DNA from: JACRBR01 sp964371355 | Lineage (GTDB): Bacteria; Chloroflexota; Dehalococcoidia; DSTF01; JACRBR01 | Assembly (NCBI GenBank): GCA_964371355.1 | Contig: CAYJMG010000017.1 | Span: forward strand, 29,358-93,357 | Length of the DNA: 64,000 nucleotides | Direction: 5' to 3' | In this document: positions 19,103 to 26,681 of the stretch, piece after piece | How the letters are laid out: each line of letters begins with the position of its first letter | How positions within the stretch are numbered: the first letter of the stretch is position 1 | Program-made: the position numbers and the translations under genes | Notes under the pieces: generated by a model | What the model was told of the DNA's origin: nothing | The model's database searches: none | Seen by the model: only the letters and a program-made list of their open reading frames with translations

Positions 19103-19681
19103 TCAGAACTGCAGCCACTGGTACCACTTGCCCAGCGGCAGGACCATGACCGCGAGGTCGTGCGGGTGGCCGTGCTGGTCGCGCAGGAACTCGTGCACGG
19201 TGGCCGCGCGAATAAACCCGAGCTGTTCCATGGCCTCGATCGCATCGTCCTGCACGCCCGAGATCAGCTCAGACGTGACCTTCTCCAGGTCGGCGTCGGC
19301 GGCAATGTCGCAGAGGTCTCGCAACAGCGCCGTACCCAACCCCACCGCCCGGTACTCCGGATCGACGGTGGCGCGCACCGTCCCGATCTCGCGGTAGGCG
19401 CCGTGCCGGCTGCGGATCAGCGCCGCATCCGCCACGATGCGTTCTCCGTCGCGCGCGACGAGCGGCAGCGCCCGGTCATAGTCCAGGCCGTCGCACCATG
19501 CCGCTATCGTGCGCGGAGACGCGACGTCCTGCTTCAGGAACTGGCGTTCGTCCGCGGGCAGGCGGAGAAAGTACGCACCCAGCGCATCGCGGTCGCCCTG
19601 CTCCAGCGGGCGGATGTCGACCTTGCGGCCGTCGCGCAGCACATGCTGCCGGGGATAGGCCGTGAGCTTGTAGACAGACAT
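19103..19681 (-). CDS. GNAT family N-acetyltransferase
   Basis: This predicts a 192-residue GNAT-fold acetyltransferase. The acetyl-CoA binding region is VDPEYRAVGLGTALLRDL around residues 110-130, matching the R/Q-x-x-G-x-G/A signature. VRPLEQGDRDAL-type N-terminal text (here DIRPLEQGDRDALGAYFLRL) is common in GNAT proteins that modify proteins or small amines. The C-terminus has an FIRAATVHEFLRDQHG strand-helix unit. It is downstream of, and on the same strand as, the cupredoxin-multicopper oxidase unit, but a strong hairpin separates them, so it may have its own promoter. The substrate is unknown. Confidence 0.85.
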   Translation of the reverse strand: MSVYKLTAYPRQHVLRDGRKVDIRPLEQGDRDALGAYFLRLPADERQFLKQDVASPRTIAAWCDGLDYDRALPLVARDGERIVADAALIRSRHGAYREIGTVRATVDPEYRAVGLGTALLRDLCDIAADADLEKVTSELISGVQDDAIEAMEQLGFIRAATVHEFLRDQHGHPHDLAVMVLPLGKWYQWLQF

Positions 19682-19732
19682 CCTGCGCCTCCAACCTTTG
19701 CTGCACGCCCGCGGCCGGCCGTCGCGGCCATC

Positions 19733-19770
19733 ATCGAGAGAGGCTGGCGCGGGGCGCAGCCTCTCTCGAT
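19733..19770 (-). terminator. Perfect 14-bp hairpin after the cupredoxin gene
   Basis: ATCGAGAGAGGCTG at 19733-19746 pairs exactly with CAGCCTCTCTCGAT at 19757-19770 across a 10-base GC-rich loop. On the minus strand it lies 23 bases past the cupredoxin stop and before the GNAT start, where a terminator or processing site would be expected. No U-tract follows on either strand, so it is not a classical intrinsic terminator. Confidence 0.6.
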
Positions 19771-19792
19771 CTTAGCCGACTGGTGACAGCGC

Positions 19793-20290
19793 TCAACTCA
19801 CCTTCAACGTGCCCGCCATCGTCGCGGGGTGCGCGTCGCACTGGTAGAAGTACTCCCCGGCCTCGGCGGTAAACGTCACTTCCTGGACAAGTGGTCCTGA
19901 CTCCAGCTCGGTTTCAGCCAACGTGTCCGCCTTTGCGTCATCGCCCTTGTAGAAGTGGATGTTGTGCACCACGCCCGCATCCTTGTTGTCGAACTTCACG
20001 GTGATGCTTCCGGCGGGCGCCTCCAGCTCGTCCCTGTCGAACAGCGTGCTGACCCCTTCGATCTCCAGCACGGTGCCGCCCGCGGGCGCCGTGCCGGGCG
20101 GCGCCTTCGTCGCCGTGGCCGCCGCCGGAGTCGCCGTCGTCTGCCCGCCGTCAGCCGGGGTGATCTTCCACGTCTTCACCGGCGTGGGGTCCCCTTCCGC
20201 CGCCTCCCCGCAGCCAGCCAGCGCGATCGAGGACGCGCCCAGCGCGACGGCAGCGAACAACGCGGCGACGCGCCGTGTCCTGATGTTCAT
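19793..20290 (-). CDS. Plastocyanin-like cupredoxin lipoprotein
   Basis: This 165-residue exported blue-copper-type protein is probably an electron carrier. The ATG at 20290 has GGAGGAGGG just upstream; a longer frame from 20320 lacks this. The signal peptide ends in SSIALAGC, a lipobox with Cys27 as the acylated residue. A Thr/Ala-rich linker of about 50 residues follows. In the cupredoxin domain, VVHNIHFYKG supplies a histidine ligand and YFYQCDAHPATMAG supplies the Cys, His and Met ligands of a type 1 copper site. It sits 47 bases downstream of the multicopper oxidase on the same strand and is probably its electron-transfer partner. Confidence 0.88.
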   Translation of the reverse strand: MNIRTRRVAALFAAVALGASSIALAGCGEAAEGDPTPVKTWKITPADGGQTTATPAAATATKAPPGTAPAGGTVLEIEGVSTLFDRDELEAPAGSITVKFDNKDAGVVHNIHFYKGDDAKADTLAETELESGPLVQEVTFTAEAGEYFYQCDAHPATMAGTLKVS

Positions 20291-20337
20291 CGTCCCTCCT
20301 CCTTCAACAATCCTCCTCATTCAACCGTCCGCCGCCA

Positions 20338-21453
20338 CTATTGGCCCGAGGGCGCCGTCATGCCCGCCATGGAGGTGTTCATGTCTGCCACAGCGTCCGT
20401 CAGGTCCCCGCTGCCCGGCCTGATGCCGGCCTTCTTGAGACCCTCGACGGCGGCCGTCAGGGCATCGACGATCTCCTGGAAGTTGTCGCTGTCGCTGTAC
20501 ACGACCGGCACCACCATGCCACCGTTGGCCTCGGCGATGTTCAGTGACGTGCCGTCGGGGCCCATGACGTGCGAGATCACGTGACAGTGAAAGAGCCAGG
20601 CCCCCTTGCCAGGCGCCTCCATCTTGACCGCGACATCGATGGTCTGCCCCGGCGCGATGAGTACGGTGTTTTCCACCTTTCCCGACTGAGCGCCCTTCAC
20701 GGCCGTGCCGTCCCGCGAGATCTCCCTCACGAAATGGCCGTGGAAGTGCATCGGGTGAATGTCGTTTGGGCCGACGTTGATCATGCGGACGCGGATCTCG
20801 TCGCCCTTCTTGACGATGTACGGGTCGATGCTGGGGAACTCCTTGCCGTTGATGAGGAAGTGCCCCTTGATCGTCTGCAGGAACATCACATGGTCCTGGT
20901 CGTAGCCACCGTCACCGCCATCCCGTGGATCGACGATGAAGCCGCCCGCCAGGCCATTGCCCATCTGCACCAGGTCGTTCATGTGCGAGTGGTACATGAA
21001 CGTGCCAGGGGTGTTCGGGATGGTGAACTCATACACGAACGTCTGCCCGGGCATCACCGGCGGCTGCGTCAGCAGCCCGACCCCGTCCATCGAGTTCGGC
21101 ACGATCAGGCCATGCCAGTGCACGGTCGAGGCCTCGTCGAGATCGTTCCGGTAGTAGATCCGCACCTTGTCGCCGGCACGGAAGTGCAACGTGGGCCCGG
21201 GGATCTGGTTGTTGTACCCCCAGACCTCCACCGGTTCCTGGTCGTCGCGGAACTGCCACATGAACTTGGAGCTGGTGAGGTGGACGACCTTCCAGTCGTC
21301 CTCCATCGTGACGTCGGCCTCCTTGGGCCCGAAAAACTCCGTGGCGGCGCCTGCCGTATCGGCGCCACCCCGGCCAGTGCCGGTCAGGGCGAACGCCGCG
21401 ACCGCGGCAAGCGCGATCGCCAGCCACGAACCTGCGATCCATCTTCGCTTCAT
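20338..21453 (-). CDS. Two-domain multicopper oxidase, exported
   Basis: This 371-residue protein has an N-terminal hydrophobic segment (residues 7-24) that looks like a signal peptide or anchor. It contains all four copper motifs in two cupredoxin domains: HWHG (112-115), HSH (155-157), HPMHFH (233-238) and HCHVISHVMG (289-298). That is the full type 1 and type 2/3 ligand set of laccase-like oxidases in about two thirds of the usual length, as in small two-domain laccases, and such enzymes form trimers with inter-subunit trinuclear sites. Nitrite reductases of similar size lack the HCH motif in this arrangement. Oxidation of Cu(I), Fe(II), Mn(II) or organics is possible; the substrate is not readable. 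Confidence 0.88.
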   Translation of the reverse strand: MKRRWIAGSWLAIALAAVAAFALTGTGRGGADTAGAATEFFGPKEADVTMEDDWKVVHLTSSKFMWQFRDDQEPVEVWGYNNQIPGPTLHFRAGDKVRIYYRNDLDEASTVHWHGLIVPNSMDGVGLLTQPPVMPGQTFVYEFTIPNTPGTFMYHSHMNDLVQMGNGLAGGFIVDPRDGGDGGYDQDHVMFLQTIKGHFLINGKEFPSIDPYIVKKGDEIRVRMINVGPNDIHPMHFHGHFVREISRDGTAVKGAQSGKVENTVLIAPGQTIDVAVKMEAPGKGAWLFHCHVISHVMGPDGTSLNIAEANGGMVVPVVYSDSDNFQEIVDALTAAVEGLKKAGIRPGSGDLTDAVADMNTSMAGMTAPSGQ

Positions 21454-21509
21454 TGATGCGTCCTTCCTCCTGGGTTGCTTAAGCGGCTGTGAAGCACTAT
21501 CCGGAACCT

Positions 21510-21526
21510 GGCCCCCTGATCCGAGG
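21510..21526. promoter_or_regulatory. Shared element GGCCCC-N2-GATCCGAGG, copy 1
   Basis: GGCCCC, two bases, then GATCCGAGG lies in the divergent region between the multicopper oxidase and the ferritin-like gene. The same two blocks, spaced by three bases, recur at 26682-26699 in the regulatory-operon/cupredoxin intergenic region. It abuts the DosR-like site at 21526. The function is unknown. Confidence 0.4.
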
Positions 21527-21539
21527 GGCCGAAAGTCAC
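21526..21539 (+). promoter_or_regulatory. DosR-like 14-bp site 1 (GGGCC-N4-GTCAC)
   Basis: GGGCC GAAA GTCAC lies 73-86 bases upstream of the multicopper oxidase start. The DosR/DevR box has core GGGAC-N4-GTCCC; this site keeps the five-four-five geometry and matches the core at most arm positions. A DevR-type regulator is encoded nearby at 24319-24969. Binding is inferred from similarity only. Confidence 0.5.
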
Positions 21540-21584
21540 TTCAGCGATTCCAAACTTCCCAAACCCCGGGCTGAGACCCCCCTT

Positions 21585-21598
21585 GTGACAACCGGCCG
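21585..21598 (-). promoter_or_regulatory. DosR-like 14-bp site 2 (inverted)
   Basis: Read on the minus strand this is CGGCC GGTT GTCAC, the same arrangement as site 1 in opposite orientation. It lies 114 bases upstream of the ferritin-like gene start and 46 bases from site 1, so the divergent region carries two oppositely oriented copies. Confidence 0.45.
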
Positions 21599-21607
21599 CC
21601 TTTTGAG

Positions 21608-21621
21608 GGGCCAATTGGCCC
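21608..21621. promoter_or_regulatory. Perfect 14-bp palindrome GGGCCAATTGGCCC
   Basis: A perfect palindrome in the divergent region, 91 bases before the ferritin-like start. It may be a dimeric regulator site. GGCCCCTCAAAAGGC, read on the minus strand just before it, resembles GGCCCCCAAAAGG in the 26490-26954 region. Confidence 0.35.
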
Positions 21622-21711
21622 GTCTTCGCCCCGTGCGCGGGCCGTACCTTACTGGATGGCAGACCACAGGAGCGGCAGGCCACGGCCTGCGTGACAAAGG
21701 GGAACACCGCG

Positions 21712-22773
21712 ATGGCCATCGACCAGAAGGAGATGCTGCTGCAGGAGACGCCTCTGCCCGAGGATCTCGATCTCTCCTGGCTCCAGTCCGAGACCGACTG
21801 GGGCATCTGGGCCAAGCCCGGCAAGCGCGGACTCACCCTGGACGAGATCAACGCCACGCCCTACGGCGACGTCCCCAACGTACCCGGCGACCAGACGATG
21901 CGGCCCCGCGGCGCGGCGAAGCGGGTCGGCGTGCCGCACATCGGCTATACGCTGGCCCGCGACGACGTATGGTCGAAGAACGCCACGCTGCTGTACGAAG
22001 AAGCGGTGCAGCGCCAGTGGAGCAGCGCGACCGACATCCCCTGGGACACACTGGAGCCGCTGCCCGACGACATCGAGCGCGCGATGAGCCAGCTCTGCAC
22101 CTTCCTCACTGAGGTCGAGTTCATCGCCGGCGACACGCCCGGCCAGTGGCTGCCAAACATCAGCAACGAGCATTACGAGATCAAGCTCTACCTGGCCAGC
22201 CAGGTGATGGACGAGGCGCGCCACCTCGACGTGTTCCGCAAGCGGGCGCTGGCGAACGGCGGCGGCCTCATGAGCGGCGGTCCCGGCTCCGGCCTGCGCC
22301 AGATCATCGCGTCCCGCGACTTCAGCGAGATGTCGGCGATCATGCACATCATCGGGGAGGGCTTCATCCAGAGCCTCTTCCGCTCCGGCGAGCTGCTCTC
22401 CAACAACGAGGCCGAAAAGCGCATGTTCCGGCTCGCCGCGCAGGACGAGTCGCGTCACGTGTCGTTCGGTGTGATGCACATGAAGCACGTGCTGGAGACA
22501 ACCCCAGAACGTCGCGAGGAGATCCACAGCTATCTCGATGTCGGCGAGGAGATCTTCGCGGGCACCGGCGTGTCGGCCAGCGGCGGTTCGATGGAGTCGC
22601 TCGCGATCCTGCTTGGCGGCGGCCTCGACCACATGGACGATGGCTTCCGCAAGCTCATGGCCGTCCGGCGCCGTCAGGTCAACGAGTACATGCACCGGCT
22701 CGAGGTCGCGGGACTGGGCGACCGCCGCGGGCGCATGACCGATCAGTTTGCGGTGTTCCTGGACGCGGCCTAA
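21712..22773 (+). CDS. Ferritin-like di-iron (R2/AurF-like fold) protein
   Basis: This predicts a 353-residue all-helical protein. The ATG at 21712 has AAGGGG about nine bases upstream; a GTG at 21691 is an alternative. It shows the spaced carboxylate/histidine pattern of the ferritin-like fold: YEEAVQRQWSSATD, then DEARHLDVF (ExxH), GEGFIQSLF (E), and DESRHVSFG (ExxH). This matches a two-iron site as in ribonucleotide reductase R2-like oxidases and N-oxygenases. The exact reaction is unknown. It is transcribed divergently from the multicopper oxidase operon, sharing a promoter region with two DosR-like sites, which links it to oxygen or metal stress. Confidence 0.75.
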   Translation: MAIDQKEMLLQETPLPEDLDLSWLQSETDWGIWAKPGKRGLTLDEINATPYGDVPNVPGDQTMRPRGAAKRVGVPHIGYTLARDDVWSKNATLLYEEAVQRQWSSATDIPWDTLEPLPDDIERAMSQLCTFLTEVEFIAGDTPGQWLPNISNEHYEIKLYLASQVMDEARHLDVFRKRALANGGGLMSGGPGSGLRQIIASRDFSEMSAIMHIIGEGFIQSLFRSGELLSNNEAEKRMFRLAAQDESRHVSFGVMHMKHVLETTPERREEIHSYLDVGEEIFAGTGVSASGGSMESLAILLGGGLDHMDDGFRKLMAVRRRQVNEYMHRLEVAGLGDRRGRMTDQFAVFLDAA

Positions 22774-22797
22774 CCGGCCCGTCCAGCTCCGGCCCTT

Positions 22798-22830
22798 GCA
22801 AGGCTCCCGATCGCTCCACGGGAGCCTTGC
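22798..22830 (+). terminator. Stem-loop terminator after the ferritin-like gene
   Basis: GCAAGGCTCCC at 22798-22808 pairs exactly with GGGAGCCTTGC at 22820-22830 around an 11-base loop, 25 bases after the stop. TGCTTCT follows, a weak T-rich tail. It is the likely terminator of the ferritin-like gene. Confidence 0.7.
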
Positions 22831-22871
22831 TGCTTCTCGCTCCTGCCGCGGGCCATCCGCGGCAGCCCCCG

Positions 22872-22887
22872 GGTGCCGAACGGCACC
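22872..22887. promoter_or_regulatory. Perfect palindrome upstream of the SDR-Usp pair (DosR-like site 5)
   Basis: GGTGCCG-AA-CGGCACC is a perfect inverted repeat 95 bases before the SDR start. Written as five-four-five it is GTGCC GAAC GGCAC, the same geometry as sites 1-4 with half-sites of the form G-K-G-M-C. It may be a symmetric version of the same operator. Confidence 0.45.
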
Positions 22888-22981
22888 GTGCTTCAATTGC
22901 ATCCGGCCGATTACAGGGTGCGCGGGCCCTCGCTAGCATGCGGGGAGTCTGTAGAAGTACCAGCAAGGACATCGTGGGGCG

Positions 22982-23740
22982 ATGGACGAACTCAAAGGCA
23001 AAGTAGCGATCGTTACCGGCGGCGCGTCCGGCATCGGCGAGGCAGCAGCCGCGCTGTTCGCCGAGGAGGGTGCTGCCGTCATCGTTGCCGACGTGCAGGA
23101 CGACCGCGGCAAGGCGCTCGTCGACAGGCTGTCGGCGGCCGGGCACACCGCGACCTTCGTACACGCCGATGTGTCACGAGAGGCCGACGTACAGGCCATG
23201 GTTACGCTGGCGCTGAGCCACTATGGCCGGCTGGATGTGCTCTTCAACAATGCCGGCATCGAGGGCGATCAGGCGACCACGGCCCAATTGTCGGTCGAAA
23301 ACTGGGACCACGTGATCTCGATCAACCTCAGGAGCGCCTTCCTCGGCATCAAGTACGGCGCCGAGGCTATGCTCCGCGGAAACGGCGGGGCCATCATCAA
23401 CACCGCCTCGGTCGCCGGACTCGTGGGCTTTCCCTCGATGCCGGCCTACTGCGCGTCGAAGGGCGGCGTCGTCCAGCTCACCCGCGCCGCCGCGCTGGAG
23501 TACGCCGCACGGGGCGTGCGCGTGAACTGTGTCTGCCCGGGCGTCATCGACACGCCCATGGCCGGCCGCTTCACGCATGACAGCCCGGAGGCGACCGCCG
23601 CGCTCGCCCAGTTGCACCCGATGGGCCGCATGGGCCACGCGCGGGAGGTCGCGGAGGTGGCGTTGTTCCTGGCGTCTGAACGCTCGTCGTTCATGACGGG
23701 CGCGATTGTTCCGGTGGATGGCGGGCTGGTGGCCCGCTAA
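22982..23740 (+). CDS. Short-chain dehydrogenase/reductase
   Basis: This 252-residue classical SDR has VTGGASGIGEAAAALF as the NAD(P)-binding glycine motif at residues 10-25, LFNNAGIEG as the NNAG motif, the catalytic serine in TASVAG, and YCASK as YxxxK. The C-terminus (LASERSSFMTGAIVPVDGG) is the usual SDR ending. Similar proteins are annotated as 3-oxoacyl-ACP reductase or glucose dehydrogenase; the substrate is not readable. It is 14 bases upstream of the Usp gene on the same strand and probably co-transcribed with it behind the palindrome at 22872. Confidence 0.88.
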   Translation: MDELKGKVAIVTGGASGIGEAAAALFAEEGAAVIVADVQDDRGKALVDRLSAAGHTATFVHADVSREADVQAMVTLALSHYGRLDVLFNNAGIEGDQATTAQLSVENWDHVISINLRSAFLGIKYGAEAMLRGNGGAIINTASVAGLVGFPSMPAYCASKGGVVQLTRAAALEYAARGVRVNCVCPGVIDTPMAGRFTHDSPEATAALAQLHPMGRMGHAREVAEVALFLASERSSFMTGAIVPVDGGLVAR

Positions 23741-23754
23741 GGGGAGGTGATGTG

Positions 23755-24294
23755 ATGAAGGTGCTCGCGACATTCGACGGCTCTCCATCGTCGGAAGCCA
23801 TCATCGAGGAGCTGACCAAGATGCTCCAGTTGCCGGTACACGAGGTAGTGCTGTTCTCGGTGGTCGAACCGCCTGAGAAGGGTGTGCGCATGCGGGGGCC
23901 GCTCCGCCCGGTTATCGGCGTCGCAGCCGGGCCCGGTTCCACCCCGATGGTGATCCAGCGCGAGCAGCCCGGCTTCGCCGAGACCAAAGCGCAGGCGATC
24001 GACCGGGAGCTTGCGGAGCGCGCGGACTACCTGCACGCGCTCGAGACGCGGCTACCGAAGGGGCCCCGTTACTCCTGCACCACCGTCGCCCATGACGACC
24101 CGGCCCGCGCGATCATCGAACGTGCGCTCACCGATTGCCCGGACGTCATCGTTATGTCCACCCACGGCCACAGCGGCCTGGTGCACATCCTGTTCGGCGA
24201 CGTCGCCGAAGAAGTCGTGCGTTCCGGCGTGGCGCCCGTGCTGCTCGTACACCCCGAGAGCGTGCGAAGGGCGCGGACCTCGACCCGCCGCTGA
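23755..24294 (+). CDS. Universal stress protein (UspA family)
   Basis: This predicts a 179-residue single-domain Usp. The ATG at 23755 follows GGGGAGGTG by three bases; a GTG at 23752 is an alternative. KVLATFDGSPSSEAIIEEL is the N-terminal strand-loop. MSTHGHSGLVHILFGDV covers the ATP-binding loop, but the GS/GT of ATP-binding Usps is GD here, so nucleotide binding is uncertain. A loop of about 40 residues between strand 2 and helix 2 (RMRGPLRPVIGVAAGPGS) is shared with the second Usp at 27577. It follows the SDR gene by 14 bases. Confidence 0.9.
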   Translation: MKVLATFDGSPSSEAIIEELTKMLQLPVHEVVLFSVVEPPEKGVRMRGPLRPVIGVAAGPGSTPMVIQREQPGFAETKAQAIDRELAERADYLHALETRLPKGPRYSCTTVAHDDPARAIIERALTDCPDVIVMSTHGHSGLVHILFGDVAEEVVRSGVAPVLLVHPESVRRARTSTRR

Positions 24295-24318
24295 AGCCGT
24301 GCGGTGCGGTTATCTGGT

Positions 24319-24969
24319 CTATCGGTCAGGAGAAGGCTCGCGGCGGGCGATGAACGCGGCGGCCTCGCTTCGTCGGCGCAGGTTCAGCTTGTTCAGGATA
24401 TTGCTGACGTAGTTCTTCACCGTCTTGTCGCTCAGGAACACCTCCTGGGCGATCTCTTTGTTCGTCTTCCCCTCCGCGATTAGCAGCAGGATCTTGTGCT
24501 CTTGATCGGTCAGCGCGTCGAGCGGGTCGTTCTCCTTGCGCTCGTTCGCCTTGCGGACCCGCTCGAGGACCTTCTGCGTTACGACAGAGTCCAGCAGCGA
24601 CTCGCCGCGCGCCGCCGCCGCTATCGCGTCGGCCAGCACGGCCCCGCGGGTCTGCTTCAGCACGTAGCCGGCCGCCCCGGCGATGATCGACGCGAACACC
24701 GCCTCCTCGTCCGCATACGACGTGAGCATGATGACCTTCGTCTCCGGCCGCGCCTCGCGGATCTCGCGGCACGCCTCGATGCCGCTCCCATCGGGTAGCC
24801 GCACGTCCATCACGATGACGTCGGGCTTCATCTTGGCGGCCTCAGTGATGGCCTCCTGGACGGAGCCCGCCTGCCCGACGACCTCCATGCCGTCACGGCG
24901 CGTCAGGAGTGTGCGGAGCCCCTCGCGCACGACCTCGTGGTCATCGACGATCAGTACGCGTGTAGTCAT
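24319..24969 (-). CDS. NarL/DevR-family response regulator
   Basis: This 216-residue two-domain regulator is the last gene of a three-gene operon. The receiver (residues 1-120) has VLIVDDHEVVREG with the acidic pair, VIVMDVRLPDGSG with the phospho-acceptor aspartate, and YVLKQTRG with the lysine. The LuxR-type HTH (150-210) reads TNKEIAQEVFLSDKTVKNYV, very close to the DevR/DosR DNA-binding helix of mycobacteria. DosR controls dormancy and hypoxia genes, including Usp proteins. Start 24969 overlaps the kinase stop as ATGA. The DosR-like sites in this window are its best candidate targets. Confidence 0.9.
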   Translation of the reverse strand: MTTRVLIVDDHEVVREGLRTLLTRRDGMEVVGQAGSVQEAITEAAKMKPDVIVMDVRLPDGSGIEACREIREARPETKVIMLTSYADEEAVFASIIAGAAGYVLKQTRGAVLADAIAAAARGESLLDSVVTQKVLERVRKANERKENDPLDALTDQEHKILLLIAEGKTNKEIAQEVFLSDKTVKNYVSNILNKLNLRRRSEAAAFIARREPSPDR

Positions 24970-26006
24970 CGTGGTTCTCCATTCATCGTCTGAACCGGCA
25001 TTTCCACCATCACATTGGTCCCGGCGCCCGGCGCCGTCTCGACCCTCAGCATCCCACCCACGGAAGCGGCCCGTGACAGCATGTTCCGCATCCCACGGTG
25101 CTCCTCGGGCAGGTCCGCCCCCGGATCGAAGCCAGTCCCATTATCCTCGATTTCGATGCGTACCACGCCATCCACCCCCCGAATCTGAATTGACAACCGC
25201 GTCGCGCGCGAGTGCTTCCTGGCGTTATTCAGCGCCTCCTGCGCGATATGGAAGATGGCCGTCTCCTGCTCGACCAGCAGCCCAGGCAGATCCGGCGCGA
25301 CCTCGATCACCGTGTCGATGAGGCTGTTGGCCTGAAACTCCGCGATCAGCCCGTTCAGGGACTCGAGCAGGTCGCCCCCATATCGCACCGGCCGCAGGTC
25401 CAGGATGTAGCTGCGGAGATCTCGAATTGTGTCATTCAGCCGGTCGATCGCCTGGTTGACCTGGACGATGGCCTCGTCCGGCGCCGACTCCACGTCCGCC
25501 GCCGCGGTCTCCAGGTTCAGGCCCACCGCGTAGATCGACTGGATGATGCCGTCGTGCAGGTCCATGGCGATCCGCTGCCGCTCGCGCTCGGTCTCCGCGA
25601 TGGTGCGAAGCTGTTCCCGCTCCGACTCCAGCCTGCGGCGGTCGGTGATGTCCCGCACGATGCTGATTACGAGGCTCGCGTCCCCGGTGCTGAACGGGCT
25701 CAAGCTGATCTCGACGGGGAACTCGCTGCCGTCGCGGCGCTGGGCGAGGAGTTGCAGGTTCGTGCCCATGGGCCGGGTCCCGGGGCGGCGCATATACGCC
25801 TCCCGATGCGATAGGTGGTGGGATCGCAACGCCTGGGGGAGTAGCATGTCGACGGTCGCGCCGGACATCTCCTCCCTCGTATAGCCAAACAGCTTTTCCG
25901 CCCGCTCGTTAGCAAGCACGATGCGACCCTGCGCATCGACGACAACGATGCCGTCCGGCGCCGCTTCACAAATGTAGCGGAAAAGGTCGTCGCGTTCTCG
26001 CTCCAT
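24966..26006 (-). CDS. PAS-domain sensor histidine kinase (HisKA_3, DevS-like partner)
   Basis: This predicts a 346-residue soluble kinase. A PAS domain (residues about 10-125) begins at YICEAAPDGIVVVDAQGRI and ends with the SIVRDITDRR PAC-type segment. The dimerisation helix carries the H-box in RIAMDLHDGIIQSIYAVGLN (HisKA_3), and the C-terminal HATPase has IAQEALNNARKHS as N-box and IEDNGTGFD as G1. There is no membrane segment, so it senses an internal signal, perhaps redox or oxygen, through PAS. HisKA_3 kinases pair with NarL/DevR regulators, and here the regulator gene overlaps by ATGA. Confidence 0.9.
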   Translation of the reverse strand: MERERDDLFRYICEAAPDGIVVVDAQGRIVLANERAEKLFGYTREEMSGATVDMLLPQALRSHHLSHREAYMRRPGTRPMGTNLQLLAQRRDGSEFPVEISLSPFSTGDASLVISIVRDITDRRRLESEREQLRTIAETERERQRIAMDLHDGIIQSIYAVGLNLETAAADVESAPDEAIVQVNQAIDRLNDTIRDLRSYILDLRPVRYGGDLLESLNGLIAEFQANSLIDTVIEVAPDLPGLLVEQETAIFHIAQEALNNARKHSRATRLSIQIRGVDGVVRIEIEDNGTGFDPGADLPEEHRGMRNMLSRAASVGGMLRVETAPGAGTNVMVEMPVQTMNGEPR

Positions 26007-26060
26007 GCTCCGGCCTTCGCGTCAGTGTACCGGCGGGACGGACGGACACGGAAGGCGGTA

Positions 26061-26489
26061 TCAGGCGTGGAGGATCTCAGGCCATCGTTCCGGCGGAAGG
26101 ACGCGCTGCGTTGTCTGCAGGAGTTTCAGCGACAGCACGTCGACGCCGATCTGCTTCAAGATCAGGTCGTCCGCCCCGGCGGCGCGCGCCAGCACCCAGT
26201 GCTCCGGCTGGTAGTACGACAGGTGCACGACGAGGACGGGCCGCAGTTGCTCCGGTAGCGCCGCGAGCGACGACACGATCCGCGACCCCTGTTGGTCCTC
26301 CCGGACCGTGTCGATGAGGGCAACGTGCGGCCGCTGGTCCACGATGATCTCATGCGCTTCAAGTGGGTCGGACGTGTGCCCTGCCACGAGGATCTGCGGA
26401 TGCGCGCGAAGCCGGCGGGCCAGGGCCGCGCGCGCTATCTCGTGATCGTCGACCAGCACCAGCTTCAGCCGGGGGTCGCCTGGGTTCAT
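26061..26489 (-). CDS. Stand-alone receiver domain protein
   Basis: This 142-residue protein has only a receiver domain. The ATG at 26489 gives MNPGDPRLKLVLVDDHEIAR; an earlier in-frame ATG at 26591 would add an unlikely cysteine-rich leader. The acidic pair (DDHE), the phospho-acceptor aspartate in ALIDTVRED, and the lysine in LILKQIG are present, so it can probably be phosphorylated. No output domain follows. It is 54 bases upstream of the kinase on the same strand, making a receiver-kinase-regulator operon, and may act as a phosphate sink or modulator. DosR-like sites 3 and 4 lie just upstream. Confidence 0.8.
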   Translation of the reverse strand: MNPGDPRLKLVLVDDHEIARAALARRLRAHPQILVAGHTSDPLEAHEIIVDQRPHVALIDTVREDQQGSRIVSSLAALPEQLRPVLVVHLSYYQPEHWVLARAAGADDLILKQIGVDVLSLKLLQTTQRVLPPERWPEILHA

Positions 26490-26526
26490 GCCGAAGCAGC
26501 GTAACAGCGTCACCGGGCCGCAACAG

Positions 26527-26540
26527 GAGCCGATCGTCAC
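26527..26540 (+). promoter_or_regulatory. DosR-like 14-bp site 3
   Basis: GAGCC GATC GTCAC lies 38-51 bases upstream of the receiver-kinase-regulator operon start. It shares the GCC-N4-GTCAC part with sites 1 and 4. Its position suggests autoregulation of the operon. Confidence 0.45.
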
Positions 26541-26599
26541 TTGTTCCAGGCCCCCAAAAGGTGGTTGACGTGGTTGCGCCCCACCGGCCAACTTGATTG

Positions 26600-26613
26600 G
26601 GGCCGTTTGTCAC
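26600..26613 (+). promoter_or_regulatory. DosR-like 14-bp site 4
   Basis: GGGCC GTTT GTCAC lies about 111 bases upstream of the receiver start. It is identical to site 1 except in the spacer, and a further G precedes both. Identical arms in two distant promoter regions make chance less likely. Confidence 0.5.
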
Positions 26614-26681
26614 CAGAATCAGTCCCCCGATCGGCTCTGCCTCCGCGCGCGCCGCCCTCCTGATACTCAAGTTGACCCCCG

